Source: Colivivens sp963640465 (GTDB lineage: Bacteria > Bacteroidota > Bacteroidia > Bacteroidales > Bacteroidaceae). From it: a stretch of DNA of 33,609 nt. Shown piece by piece: positions 9,141-18,643 of the stretch (positions within the stretch are counted from its first letter, which is position 1; the number at the start of each line of letters is the position of its first letter). A program made the translations under genes and the position numbers. The notes beneath the pieces were generated by a model. The model did not search any database, was not told the origin of the DNA, and saw only the letters and a list, made by a program, of their open reading frames with translations. The DNA is taken from the NCBI GenBank assembly GCA_963640465.1, contig CAVHYP010000028.1, forward strand, positions 1-33,609, read 5' to 3'.

Positions 9141-10228
9141 TACAGCAGTCCTCCTATATTAGTTTTTGATGGTTTTGGCAGCGGCTTCACTTTCTGTCCG
9201 TCGGTGATGCTGTGGACTCCGGCTGACACTATGGTCTCGCCTTCCTGCAGTCCGAAACTGATTTCGGCTGTGCCGTCGGTATGGAGCTGGTCGACTATCA
9301 CTTCACGGTTCTTCACTGTGCCGGTCTTGCAATCGTACACGAAGACTGTGGTGCGGTCGTTTTCGTTCAGTATGGCTGTGGCCGGGATGTTGACATTGGT
9401 GTTCACGCTGTCTTTGCTGAAGTTCACATACACCATTGCGCTCATTCCCGGAGTGATTTTCTCCGTGTCGTACTTGTCCTTGAAACCGAGGCGCACGGTG
9501 TAGAGCTGGCTTGCATTGGCTTCAGGACTGATGCTCTTTACGGTCAGAGGATATTCCTCACCGGGAAGCACATCGAAGGTGCACGACACATTGTTGAGCC
9601 GGTCACGGTTGATGTAGTCGAATGCCGACACATTGATTTCCACTTCCACTGTGTTGCTTCCGAACATGGAGACGATTGGCATGCCTGCACTCACTGTCTC
9701 CCCTCCCTCGTGGAGCACCTGCTTCACATATCCGCTGATGGGCGACACGAGTTTGGTGTCAGCCAGTTGGTTGCGGTGATTGCTGAGTTTCTGTGTAATC
9801 TGCTCCAGTCCGAACCGGGCCTTGTCGTAGTTGCTTGCAGTTGTGTTGCCTTCCTTATACATGGCAATGATACGCTCAGCATCGGCTTTCACGCCTTGGT
9901 ATTCAGCCTCAGTGGCACTGAGCTGTGTTTGGTAGTCGCGCGGGTCCATCGTTGCGATGACCTGTCCTTTACTCACTCTGTCACCCTCCTTCACATAGAT
10001 GCTGCTTATCGGACCGCTGACGCGGAACGACACGTTCACTTCGTCTGCCGACTTCGTCTTGCCCGGATAGCTGATGTTGCTTGATTCGCCAGCGCTTTCA
10101 GCCACTGCAGTCTTCACGTATTGGATTTTTTCCGATTCCTGTTTGCTTTTGCATCCTGCCAGCAGGATCGTCAGGGCAAACGATACGAAAATTGCTATGA
10201 TTCCTGTCTTCATCTTTTCTGTCTTCAT
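9140..10228 (-). CDS. RND periplasmic adaptor (membrane-fusion) lipoprotein
   Basis: This is the adaptor that links the RND pump to the outer-membrane channel. It has a lipoprotein signal with lipobox LLAGC, a split lipoyl/biotinyl-like domain (VSFRVSGPISSIYVKEGDRVSKGQVIATMD and later LVSPISGYVKQVLHEGGETVSAGMPI), an alpha-helical hairpin between them, and beta-barrel and membrane-proximal domains after them. Length is about 362 residues. I chose the ATG at 10228 because AAAGGA lies about 6 nt upstream (10235-10240) and it gives a normal lipoprotein n-region. An in-frame ATG at 10258 would add ten residues. First gene of the efflux operon; a -7 box lies at 10316-10323. Confidence 0.93.
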   Translation of the reverse strand: MKTEKMKTGIIAIFVSFALTILLAGCKSKQESEKIQYVKTAVAESAGESSNISYPGKTKSADEVNVSFRVSGPISSIYVKEGDRVSKGQVIATMDPRDYQTQLSATEAEYQGVKADAERIIAMYKEGNTTASNYDKARFGLEQITQKLSNHRNQLADTKLVSPISGYVKQVLHEGGETVSAGMPIVSMFGSNTVEVEINVSAFDYINRDRLNNVSCTFDVLPGEEYPLTVKSISPEANASQLYTVRLGFKDKYDTEKITPGMSAMVYVNFSKDSVNTNVNIPATAILNENDRTTVFVYDCKTGTVKNREVIVDQLHTDGTAEISFGLQEGETIVSAGVHSITDGQKVKPLPKPSKTNIGGLL

Positions 10229-10315
10229 TTCAGTTCCTTTGTTTTTGAGTTGAACCATCGGAGACTATTGCCGTCCCCATTCTTTTTCTGAAGCTACTAT
10301 TTGCGTAATAACGTG

Positions 10316-10323
10316 CAAAGATA
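10316..10323 (-). promoter_or_regulatory. -7 promoter element of the efflux operon
   Basis: The minus strand reads TATCTTTG, a match to TAnnTTTG, about 88 nt upstream of the chosen adaptor start. No convincing -33 TTTG is seen at the expected distance. It is the only such box found near the start of this operon. Confidence 0.55.
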
Positions 10324-10979
10324 AGGATTTCATTCTAAACATTTGATTTTTGCACTCACTAAATTCGCGATGATAAGTATTTTTGCACTTTCCAGAGCGG
10401 TTCAGAGCCACTTTTGTCAACTGTTCATTGCCATTGCAGCAAGTTTGATGAATCTGAAGCCTGACATAGTGCATAAGTTCGTATGGATGTAAGGAATAAA
10501 GAATGCTCCAACCCTGCTTGCAGAAAGAAATGGCCACATCCTGCGGAAGAAGAATTCACTGCCATGTAGAGGAAGTAAGATCACAGGCGCAGACGCAGGA
10601 GCGGTCCAGTATCCTTTTGCACTACCACATCAAAAAAACTAGATTTTTTACAATATCGGCTTTACACTCAAAAGCCACAACATTCCGCATCAAAACAAAC
10701 GATTTGACACATAGGAATACATGGTTTGATAGACAGAAACACATGACTCGACACCCGAAAATAGAGGGTTCAAACATCAAAAAAAAGAGGTGACAGAAAT
10801 CAAAAAAAACAAGCACTGACCATCGAAAAACACACAAAGTCCGGGTAATTGGTACAGGTAAAAAGTGACGGAGCAGTCTCATCATTGATACCATAAAGCC
10901 ATTGGTTTCGTGGATTTCATGTTCATAATCTGCTGGCTCACGGATTAAATCTGCATGTACATGGATTAAATCACATGGA
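10324..10979. other. Intergenic region without a recognised gene
   Basis: About 650 nt between the divergent efflux and carbohydrate operons. Short open frames here (for example minus strand 10622-10894 and 10265-10537) have no recognisable domain or codon signal. The right end is rich in GGATT motifs: 10912, 10942, 10963 and 10977, the middle two as GGATTAAATC 21 bp apart. It also has a perfect palindrome CATGTACATG at 10954-10963. The left part shows no recognised structured RNA. Confidence 0.5.
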
Positions 10980-10996
10980 TTTACACGTGGTGTAAA
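10980..10996. promoter_or_regulatory. Likely operator palindrome upstream of the PL11 operon
   Basis: A 17-bp inverted repeat has perfect 7-bp arms (TTTACAC and GTGTAAA) around GTG. It ends 10 bp before the -7 box at 11007, so it covers where a -33 element would sit. This is the position expected of a repressor operator or of an activator that substitutes for the -33 contact. The cognate regulator is not in the window. Confidence 0.45.
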
Positions 10997-11006
10997 GAAA
11001 AATAAC

Positions 11007-11014
11007 TAACTTTG
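11007..11014 (+). promoter_or_regulatory. -7 promoter element of the PL11-GH2 operon
   Basis: TAACTTTG matches TAnnTTTG, 34 nt upstream of the PL11 ATG. No -33 TTG is present at 19-21 bp; that place is taken by the palindrome at 10980-10996, consistent with a regulated promoter. Confidence 0.65.
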
Positions 11015-11048
11015 CAACGAGAACTAATAGAACTACAATAACTAACAA

Positions 11049-14000
11049 ATGAAAAAATTGTATTTGGTTGCCATGCTACTTGTCGTGGCAACAGCTGTAA
11101 GCGCACAACGGAAGGTGCAGACTCTCGGGCGCGGAGTCGTGGCAGTGCAGAACGGGACGAATGTGCTGGTGAGTTGGCGCAAACTAGCGCAAGAACCTGA
11201 AAACGTGACGTATAATATCTATACAAGCAAGTCAAAGGACGGAAACTATACCAGGGTGAACTCATCTCCGCTTAAACTGTCGAACTTCAGTACAACAACG
11301 TCTGTTGTCCCCAGTGGCAGTTACGTAGCAGTGAGCGTGGTAAGCAACGGCACAGAGAGCGCCCTGTCCTCTCCATTCTACTTCAAGAGCCAGTCGCTGC
11401 GCAATGTCTTTGTCGATATCCGCTTCACCGGAGGACCTCTGACAAATGCAGACTACAGCACCAAATACGTGTGGCCATGCGACCTCGACGGCGACGGCGA
11501 GATGGATTACGTGGTAGACCGCAACCCCAACAGTACTGGCACTCACAAGATTGAGGCTTACCTGCGCAACGGGACTTATCTGTGGACCGTGGACCTCGGA
11601 CCCAACGAATCAATCAGCAACGGACAAGACGATCAGGTGGTGGCTTACGACTTCGACTGCGACGGCTTCGGTGAAGTCATGATACAGTCGAGCGACGGCA
11701 CACGCTTCTGGGACAAGGACGCTGGCACATGGGGACTTTACGTGAACCACGGTACGACCGGTGACACCGACGGCGACGGCATAATCGACTATGAATCACA
11801 GTCAACAAAGAACCCTCCGCGCTACTTCACCGTAATCAACGGACTGACGGGCGCGGAGAAAGCAAGTGTGGAAATGCACTACAACAGCGCATACAACCGC
11901 ACCAACAAGGCTTCGCTCAAGGGTGAAGAATACAACAAACATGTGGGCAAGTTCTGCATCACTTATCTTGACGGAATTCATCCGGCAGTCACCATGGAAT
12001 GGCACACACGTTCATCCGAAGGTACACATTATTATTATGATGAAGGCTTCGGCTACGATTTCTCATCCGGAAAAGCCGGCGCACTCAAGGAACTCTTCCT
12101 CCAGCCATGCGGCAGCGGTTCGTTCCACCAAATCCGTGTGGCAGACGTGGACATGGACGGCCGTGACGAGATGATTGAAGGCGGATGGACTATGGACCAC
12201 ACCGGCAAGGTGCTCTTCAATGCAGGCATCTCACATGGCGACCGATTCCGCACAACCGACATCAACCCCGAGATTCCGGGACTTGAGACCTTCGCCATCC
12301 AGCAGAATGCAGGCGACATGCTCGGACAGATTCTCTACAAGGCAAAAAACGGCGAAGCAATAAAGAAATGGTATCTCTCCGGAGTGGGCGACGTTGGACG
12401 TGGCGAATGCTACGACCTCGATCCCGACCATCTGGGCTGGGAGATGTTCTCCACCATGAACGGCTATCAGATTTATGATGCCGACGGAGAAGCGATAGAA
12501 GGCAAGGCAGGATATTTCCCCACAGAAGCACTGTGGTGGGACGGAGACCTCGGACGCGAATACATGGCAGCAACCGACGGCGACGGACTGAATGCCTATG
12601 TGGCAAAATATGGCACAGGCAGACTTTTCGAGATGGCAAAAATCTCGGGATGGCAAGTGAAAAGCGTCTACGGAGCACGTGCTCCATTCTGGGGCGACAT
12701 CATCGGCGACTGGCGTGAAGAAATCATACTCCGCCACTACACCGACGGCGTGTGCGACGGAATCACCGGTTTCTCTACCGACTATGCCACCAATATCGAC
12801 AACATCTACTGTCTGCAGGAAGACCCTCACTACAGAGGCGACTGCACAACGAAAGGCTATTACCAGACACCAAACCCTGGATTCTATCTCGGCTACGACA
12901 TGCCACGCCCACCACTTCCACCGATGATGGTGACCGACCTCGTGGCAAAGAGCACCGATTCCTACACCGGCTTCGACCGTGCTACAACTGCTGCCTATCA
13001 AGACGGCAAGTCAGTCCTGTACGACTTGAACACAGCGTCAAGCATCACAGTCTCTGCCAACATGAAGCCTTCCAAGGTGTACATGATGCCAGTGAAGGGA
13101 CAGACAATCGCATTCTCAGGCGCAGGACAATTCTCCGGTGACGGCGAAATCTGGAAAAGCCAGAACGGAAAAGTGACGATGAACGTGCCAATCACAACAA
13201 CCGGCACCCTCTACATATCAGAAGGCGAACTGGAATCGGACAAAGTGATAAGCAGTCCGGTACAGCTACGTGCCAAAGGCACACTGAGCGGTTCACCTAC
13301 ACTGCAGGACACCGTGGTCTTTGAAGGCGCACTCAACTACGAGGGCTGCCGACTTATGCCACACGGCACAATGACCTTCAAGAAAGGACTGGCAATGAAG
13401 TCAAGAGTCTTCATCGAAATGACCGACGACACAGACCTCCTGCATGTGGACGGAAACCTCAACGTGATCGGCGGCAGTCCGATATTCACCATCGCATTCA
13501 GCAATCCAGCTGCAGGCAAATACAAACTGATAGAATACACAGGCGAACTGATTGGTGGCGTGAACCGCTTCTCAGTATGCGGACTTACAGGACTTTCATA
13601 TAGCATCGTGGACGAGAACAAGGCAATCTGGCTCGTAATCAACGAACAGCGCGAGGCAAGCGACAATGTATTGTGGACAGGTAAGGAAAGCACTGCATGG
13701 GATTATCAGACCAGCAACTTCGCCATCGGTGCAGATGCCACAGAATTCGTTGCCCAGGACAAACTCGTATTCGGCGATGACGCAGAAAGAACTGACGTCA
13801 CAGTAAGCGAACTGATGCCAGTGGGCGGAATCACATTCACCAACGACAGCAAGACCTATCGCATTACCGGCGACGGAGGAATATCAGGAGCAGGAAGCCT
13901 CGTGGTCAGCGGAAAAGGCAGAGTGGAACTCAGTGCCGTACACAGCGACTACACCGGAACCACAGTCATCAACTCAGGAACAGTGGTTGTGAAAGACCTT

Positions 14001-15434
14001 GCAGACGGAGGTAATGCCAGCTCCATCGGTGCTGCATCAAGCTGGAAGATGGGCAAGGCAACTCTGACAATCGACAATGCAAGTACTTCAACCGACAGAA
14101 GCCTCATCATCACCGATTCGGCTACAATAAACATTCCAAACGGAACAAGTGCATTCAAGGGACAGATAACAGGCAAGGGAACACTCGTGAAGACTGGTAA
14201 CGGACAACTCAACTACACCTATGCAGGCACCAACTCCTACAGCGGCGGAACAGTGCTTGACGGCGGAACAATCGCAATGGGATCATGGAACACCACGTTC
14301 GGTGCTGCCACATCCAAGATTTCCGCAATCCGCAATTCCAACATCACCATATTCAACAACAATGCTACAGGTGCTGTGCCTTCATTCACCAACAAACTGG
14401 ATATTGCTGAAGGAGTGGCAGTGACACTCAATGGCGGCAAGCGATGCAGCGTGAAACCAACTCTGACAGGTAAAGGTACACTGAAAGTAAACTTCCCATA
14501 TGTACGCGGAGACTTCGGACCTAACGCATCAAACTTCAACGGAACAATCGAGATAACCAGCGGTCAGGTGCGCCTGGCAACAGCCCTCGATCTGTCGAAC
14601 GGTACTCTGCAACTCGATGCCGACAACTACGTGTACAACAACAGCGGCACACACAAGATAGGAGCTCTCAACGGAACAAATACCGGAGCACAGATTGCAT
14701 CGGGCACATGGAACATCGGCTTTCTCGATACCGACTGCTCGTTTGCCGGAACCTTCACCGACGGTACGACTGTAAATAAATATGGAAACGGCAAACTGGT
14801 CCTCACCGGTTCAAGTTCAGCTCCGATAAACGTGTATGCAGGTACACTGGACACAGAAAACACAGCATCGACAGTCACCACACAGACAATCACCGTGAAC
14901 GATGGCGGAATTCTCATGGGATCAGGCCAGACAGCATCAGTAGTGATAAATGCCGGAGGTTCACTCCATGCAGGCAAGAGCACATTGCTCACAGGCGACA
15001 TCACGATTACAGGAACACTGAAGGTGAACAAGAACGGACGCATCAAAGTTCGTGGACGCGGTACAAACGCAAAGGTTGACAACTTCAAGGTGACTGGCAA
15101 CATCACGCTGAACAATCCGGTGTTTGTAATGGAGCGACTCAGCGGCGAATGGATTCCGGATGCCGAATACCAGGTGTTCACTGGCAACGGAAAGATTACC
15201 CTCACCGGAACTCCCACATTTGAACCTGCTGTACCTGCAGGCGGATACGTGTGGGACTACAGCCAGTTGACTTCTGCAGGAATTCTGAAAGTTGTGGCAG
15301 ACCCGTCAGCCATCGAATCCATTAACCCAGATGAACTTGGTGACAGTGAGGTGTACGACCTGCAGGGACGCAAGGTAGAGAATCCAGTCAGCGGACTCTA
15401 CATAGTTAATGGCAAGAAAGTATTTATAAGATGA
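11049..15434 (+). CDS. Secreted PL11 rhamnogalacturonan lyase with beta-strand-repeat C-terminal region
   Basis: This 1461-residue exported enzyme should cleave the rhamnose-galacturonate backbone of rhamnogalacturonan I by beta-elimination. Residues 1-19 are a signal peptide (MKKLYLVAMLLVVATAVSA). Residues about 20-625 are the PL11 domain. They contain calcium-binding DxDxDG loops (near 144, 238 and 367), GGWTMDHTGKVLFNAG, the WWDGDLGREYMA segment and GDWREEI near 554, ending at GFYLGYDMPRPPLPP. The remaining half is unusual: a beta-sandwich-like stretch, then at least three autotransporter-associated beta-strand repeats (near 947, 1042 and 1245, pattern G-x-G-x-L-x-K-T-G-x-G...Y-x-G-G-T). 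The last ~25 residues form a short beta tail (YDLQGRKV...GLYIVNGKKVFIR) typical of exported Prevotella proteins. Its stop overlaps the GH2 start (ATGA). PL11 assignment is firm; the role of the repeats (surface display or glycan adhesion) is inference. Confidence 0.92.
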   Translation: MKKLYLVAMLLVVATAVSAQRKVQTLGRGVVAVQNGTNVLVSWRKLAQEPENVTYNIYTSKSKDGNYTRVNSSPLKLSNFSTTTSVVPSGSYVAVSVVSNGTESALSSPFYFKSQSLRNVFVDIRFTGGPLTNADYSTKYVWPCDLDGDGEMDYVVDRNPNSTGTHKIEAYLRNGTYLWTVDLGPNESISNGQDDQVVAYDFDCDGFGEVMIQSSDGTRFWDKDAGTWGLYVNHGTTGDTDGDGIIDYESQSTKNPPRYFTVINGLTGAEKASVEMHYNSAYNRTNKASLKGEEYNKHVGKFCITYLDGIHPAVTMEWHTRSSEGTHYYYDEGFGYDFSSGKAGALKELFLQPCGSGSFHQIRVADVDMDGRDEMIEGGWTMDHTGKVLFNAGISHGDRFRTTDINPEIPGLETFAIQQNAGDMLGQILYKAKNGEAIKKWYLSGVGDVGRGECYDLDPDHLGWEMFSTMNGYQIYDADGEAIEGKAGYFPTEALWWDGDLGREYMAATDGDGLNAYVAKYGTGRLFEMAKISGWQVKSVYGARAPFWGDIIGDWREEIILRHYTDGVCDGITGFSTDYATNIDNIYCLQEDPHYRGDCTTKGYYQTPNPGFYLGYDMPRPPLPPMMVTDLVAKSTDSYTGFDRATTAAYQDGKSVLYDLNTASSITVSANMKPSKVYMMPVKGQTIAFSGAGQFSGDGEIWKSQNGKVTMNVPITTTGTLYISEGELESDKVISSPVQLRAKGTLSGSPTLQDTVVFEGALNYEGCRLMPHGTMTFKKGLAMKSRVFIEMTDDTDLLHVDGNLNVIGGSPIFTIAFSNPAAGKYKLIEYTGELIGGVNRFSVCGLTGLSYSIVDENKAIWLVINEQREASDNVLWTGKESTAWDYQTSNFAIGADATEFVAQDKLVFGDDAERTDVTVSELMPVGGITFTNDSKTYRITGDGGISGAGSLVVSGKGRVELSAVHSDYTGTTVINSGTVVVKDLADGGNASSIGAASSWKMGKATLTIDNASTSTDRSLIITDSATINIPNGTSAFKGQITGKGTLVKTGNGQLNYTYAGTNSYSGGTVLDGGTIAMGSWNTTFGAATSKISAIRNSNITIFNNNATGAVPSFTNKLDIAEGVAVTLNGGKRCSVKPTLTGKGTLKVNFPYVRGDFGPNASNFNGTIEITSGQVRLATALDLSNGTLQLDADNYVYNNSGTHKIGALNGTNTGAQIASGTWNIGFLDTDCSFAGTFTDGTTVNKYGNGKLVLTGSSSAPINVYAGTLDTENTASTVTTQTITVNDGGILMGSGQTASVVINAGGSLHAGKSTLLTGDITITGTLKVNKNGRIKVRGRGTNAKVDNFKVTGNITLNNPVFVMERLSGEWIPDAEYQVFTGNGKITLTGTPTFEPAVPAGGYVWDYSQLTSAGILKVVADPSAIESINPDELGDSEVYDLQGRKVENPVSGLYIVNGKKVFIR

Positions 15435-18400
15435 TTGACGTGAGAAAAGGACAAACGAGAAGGGATACAGTGATAGCGCTTTGCACGTCGCTATTCACTG
15501 CCTTCGCAGTTTTAGACATACAAGCACAGCGGAAGATGGACTTCAACGCTTCGTGGACAATAGGCGACAACAAGGAGACAGTCACTCTGCCCCGTGCATG
15601 GAATGAAGACTATGCTTTTAAGGTAGCAATCGACCAGCTGCCCGACTCTGTGGTGTGGTATCGCAAGGAATTCAAGCTCGGCAACATAAAGGGAAAGAAG
15701 GTGTTCATTGAGTTTGAAGGTGTACGCCAGGCAGGGGAAGTATATCTCAACGGAGAGTTCGTTGGCATGAGCGAGAATGGCGTCATGGCATTCGGACTCG
15801 ACCTCACTCCTTATGCAAAGAAAGGCAAGAACCTGCTGGAAGTGAGGACAGACAACAGCTGGAAGTATCATGAGAAATCGAGCAACAGCGTTTATCAGTG
15901 GAACGACAAAAACTTCAATGCCAATTATGGCGGAATACCAAAGAACGTGTGGCTTTATGTGACCGATGAAGTCTACCAAACCCTCCCCCTCTATTCCAAT
16001 CTGCAGACCACAGGTACTTATGTTTACCTCAAGGAAGCAGACATCAGTGCCCACACAGCAACCATCGGCGTGGAGACCGAGGTGAGGAATGAAAGCAACA
16101 AGCCACGTACATTCAGCCTGGTGGTTGATGCTCCGGAAATGCAAGGCATGAAGATTATCGGCAACAGTCCCGAGATCACCCTCCAACCAGGCGAGACCCG
16201 CATACTGAAGACCCAGTTCTCTGCCACCGGCATCAAGTGGTGGTCTGTTGGCAGAGGAAATCTCTACGACATCAAGACAAGCCTGAAGAACGAGAAAGGA
16301 CAGGTGTTTGACGAAGTGATCACACGCACAGGCTTCCGCACCACAAAGTTCGGTGACGGAATGATTCGTCTGAACGGACAGGTGATACAGGTAAAAGGCT
16401 ATGCACAGCGCACGAGCAACGAATGGCCAGCTGTAGGCTTGAGCGTACCTGCATGGCTTAGCGACTATTCCAACGGACTGATGGTGGAAAGCGGAGCAAA
16501 TACCGTCCGCTGGATGCACATCACTCCATGGAAGCAGGACATCGAATCATGCGACAGAGTGGGACTGATGCAGGCAATGCCAGCAGGCGACAGCGAGAAA
16601 GATGTGGAAGGCGAACGCTGGCGTCAGCGCACGGAGGTGATGCGCGATGCAATCATCTACAACCGCAACAATCCGAGCATCATCTTCTATGAAGGCGGCA
16701 ACGAATCGATAAGCCGTGAGCACATGATCGAACTGAAAGCCATACGCGACAAGTACGACCCATACGGAGGCAGAGCAACTGGAAGCCGTGAGATGCTGGA
16801 CATCGACGAAGCAGAATACGGCGGAGAGATGCTCTACATCAACAAGAGCAAGAAACACCCGATGTTTGCCATGGAATATTGCCGCGACGAGGCATTGCGC
16901 AAATATTGGGACAGCTACAGCTATCCTTACCATAAGGAAGGCGACGGTCCGCTCCACAAGAACAAACCTGCAGAGGCTTACAACCACAATCAGGATGAAT
17001 TCGTAGTAGAACTGGTAAGGCGTTGGTATGATTACTGGCGTGAGCGTCCAGGCACTGGAACCCGATCAAGCGGTGGCGGAGCGAAGATTGTCTTCAGCGA
17101 CACAAACACCCATTACCGTGGTGCAGAGAACTATCGTCGCAGTGGAGTGACCGATGCCATGCGCATTCCCAAAGATGCATTCTATGCCCATCAGGTTATG
17201 TGGCACGGATGGGTTGACACCGATGCAAGCCAAACCTATATCGTAGGACACTGGAACTATGAAGACGGACATCGTACCGACTCACTGCAGAAGCCGTTCA
17301 GCAAGCCTGTCTATGTGGTTTCCAATGCACCGTCAGTGGAATTGTTCCTCAACGGCAAAAGCTTGGGCAAAGGTCATCAGGGCTATCATTTCCTCTATAC
17401 TTGGGACGATGTGGTATGGGAGAAAGGAACACTCCTTGCTGTGGGCTACGATGAGAACGGAAAGGAACTGTCCCGCTACAGCATAAAGACCGCAGGCGAA
17501 CCAGCCGCTCTCCGACTTACTAAGATTGAAAACCCAAGAGGTTGGCAGGCAGATGGTGCCGACCTTGTACTTGTGGAATTTGAAGTGGTGGACGCAGAGG
17601 GCAACCGCTGTCCGCTCGACAACCGCATGGTGAATTTCTCTGTCGACGGTCCTGCAGAATGGCGAGGAGGCATTGCCCAAGGTCCCGACAACTACATACT
17701 ATCGAAGAATCTGCCAGTGGAATGTGGCGTGAACCGAGTAATGCTTCGCAGTACAACCGCCAGCGGCAAGGTAACTTTGCATGCCGAAGCAGAAAGACTC
17801 GCTCCTGAGACCATAGAACTTCAGACAGTAAAGCTAGATGCATCTGCTGAAACTGCATACTCCCCTGTCTATAGGGCAGCCGAACCAATGGTTCCAACCT
17901 ATAAGCAGACACGAGTCTGGGCAGAGATTGTCTCCGCTTCTTCCGACACCAATGCTGAGAATCTGAAGAACAGCTTCGATGACAACGAACTGTCGGAATG
18001 GAAAGGCGGCAACTCTGTCACCTACACATTGAAAGAACCAGTAGCAGTGGACGACATCTGCATCAAACTGTCCGGTTGGCGCTCTACCAACTATGCTCTC
18101 GAGGTTGAAGCAGACGGAAAGATTCTGTGGAGCGGAATCACTCCTACAAGCCTGGGCTACGTACATCTTGAAATTGCAGAACCGGTCAAGTCAAAGACCT
18201 ACACCATACGAGCCATCGACAAGTCGAAAGCCATGGTAAAGGCAACCAACTTCAAGGATGCCGAGGCATCACGCTTCAGCAACATCACCGAGGTGGCAGG
18301 TGGCAAAGCCAATGAACTTGATGCCACAACCCGCACGAAAGACAAAATCCAACCACTGAGAATTGTGGAAGTGGAATTTCTGCATAAGGTAGAGAAATAG
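15431..18400 (+). CDS. Glycoside hydrolase family 2 enzyme (probable beta-galactosidase or related)
   Basis: This 989-residue exported protein has a signal peptide ending near DIQAQ (about residue 33). Domain order follows GH2: an N-terminal jelly-roll sugar-binding domain (VVWYRKEFKL...VFIEFEGVRQAGEVYLNGEFVG), an immunoglobulin-like domain, then a TIM barrel. The probable acid/base is E425 in EGGNESIS and the probable nucleophile E482 in PMFAMEYCRDE. The spacing of 57 is shorter than in LacZ, so E482 is less certain. After the barrel come further beta-sandwich domains (SVELFLNGKSLGKG is the typical DUF4982-like segment) and a C-terminal discoidin/CBM-like region. Translational coupling to PL11 by ATGA suggests it trims galactan side chains or unsaturated products of rhamnogalacturonan. 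Exact substrate cannot be read from sequence. Confidence 0.88.
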   Translation: MIDVRKGQTRRDTVIALCTSLFTAFAVLDIQAQRKMDFNASWTIGDNKETVTLPRAWNEDYAFKVAIDQLPDSVVWYRKEFKLGNIKGKKVFIEFEGVRQAGEVYLNGEFVGMSENGVMAFGLDLTPYAKKGKNLLEVRTDNSWKYHEKSSNSVYQWNDKNFNANYGGIPKNVWLYVTDEVYQTLPLYSNLQTTGTYVYLKEADISAHTATIGVETEVRNESNKPRTFSLVVDAPEMQGMKIIGNSPEITLQPGETRILKTQFSATGIKWWSVGRGNLYDIKTSLKNEKGQVFDEVITRTGFRTTKFGDGMIRLNGQVIQVKGYAQRTSNEWPAVGLSVPAWLSDYSNGLMVESGANTVRWMHITPWKQDIESCDRVGLMQAMPAGDSEKDVEGERWRQRTEVMRDAIIYNRNNPSIIFYEGGNESISREHMIELKAIRDKYDPYGGRATGSREMLDIDEAEYGGEMLYINKSKKHPMFAMEYCRDEALRKYWDSYSYPYHKEGDGPLHKNKPAEAYNHNQDEFVVELVRRWYDYWRERPGTGTRSSGGGAKIVFSDTNTHYRGAENYRRSGVTDAMRIPKDAFYAHQVMWHGWVDTDASQTYIVGHWNYEDGHRTDSLQKPFSKPVYVVSNAPSVELFLNGKSLGKGHQGYHFLYTWDDVVWEKGTLLAVGYDENGKELSRYSIKTAGEPAALRLTKIENPRGWQADGADLVLVEFEVVDAEGNRCPLDNRMVNFSVDGPAEWRGGIAQGPDNYILSKNLPVECGVNRVMLRSTTASGKVTLHAEAERLAPETIELQTVKLDASAETAYSPVYRAAEPMVPTYKQTRVWAEIVSASSDTNAENLKNSFDDNELSEWKGGNSVTYTLKEPVAVDDICIKLSGWRSTNYALEVEADGKILWSGITPTSLGYVHLEIAEPVKSKTYTIRAIDKSKAMVKATNFKDAEASRFSNITEVAGGKANELDATTRTKDKIQPLRIVEVEFLHKVEK

Positions 18401-18543
18401 AAACGCATAACCGTAGAACAGCGCTTGACTCGTTCACAGCAAGAATTATTCGAACTGCATACAGGATCACGAGCGTACGACAAAAGCACAAGCGCCAGAA
18501 GCGAGCCCTCTTCGATGGGTTAAAGCGAGCATTGGCTTGTGGA

Positions 18544-18573
18544 GTGTTACAATACCTCAACTTATTGTTACAC
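18544..18573. promoter_or_regulatory. Inverted repeat, likely operator for the GH43 gene
   Basis: Two 11-nt arms (GTGTTACAATA and TATTGTTACAC) are inverted around an 8-nt centre with a single central mismatch. The repeat ends 29 bp before the -7 box at 18603. It is not followed by a T run, so an operator is more likely than a terminator. Otherwise 18401-18643 holds no gene. Confidence 0.5.
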
Positions 18574-18602
18574 GCCCTTTCCTTTGTTTGGAAAAATCCG
18601 AG

Positions 18603-18610
18603 TACTTTTG
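18603..18610 (+). promoter_or_regulatory. -7 promoter element of the GH43 gene
   Basis: TACTTTTG matches TAnnTTTG, 33 nt before the chosen ATG at 18644. TTTG copies at 18583 and 18587 (in CTTTGTTTGG) give spacers of 16 and 12 bp, shorter than the usual 19-21. This argues for transcription of GH43 independent of the PL11-GH2 unit. Confidence 0.55.
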
Positions 18611-18643
18611 CACTCGCTATTGATAACTAAAATAAAAGTAACA

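Noticed and set aside
10838..10860. AAAGTCCGGG segment resembling part of RNase P RNA
   Set aside because: Only a few bases match. The other conserved RNase P segments and pairing regions are missing nearby.
10622..10894. 90-codon minus-strand frame in the large intergenic region
   Set aside because: The composition is Phe/Cys-rich with no domain, no promoter box and no ribosome-binding signal; probably chance.
15512..16519. 335-codon minus-strand open frame opposite the GH2 gene
   Set aside because: It is antisense to conserved GH2 domains and has no recognisable motif, signal or promoter of its own.
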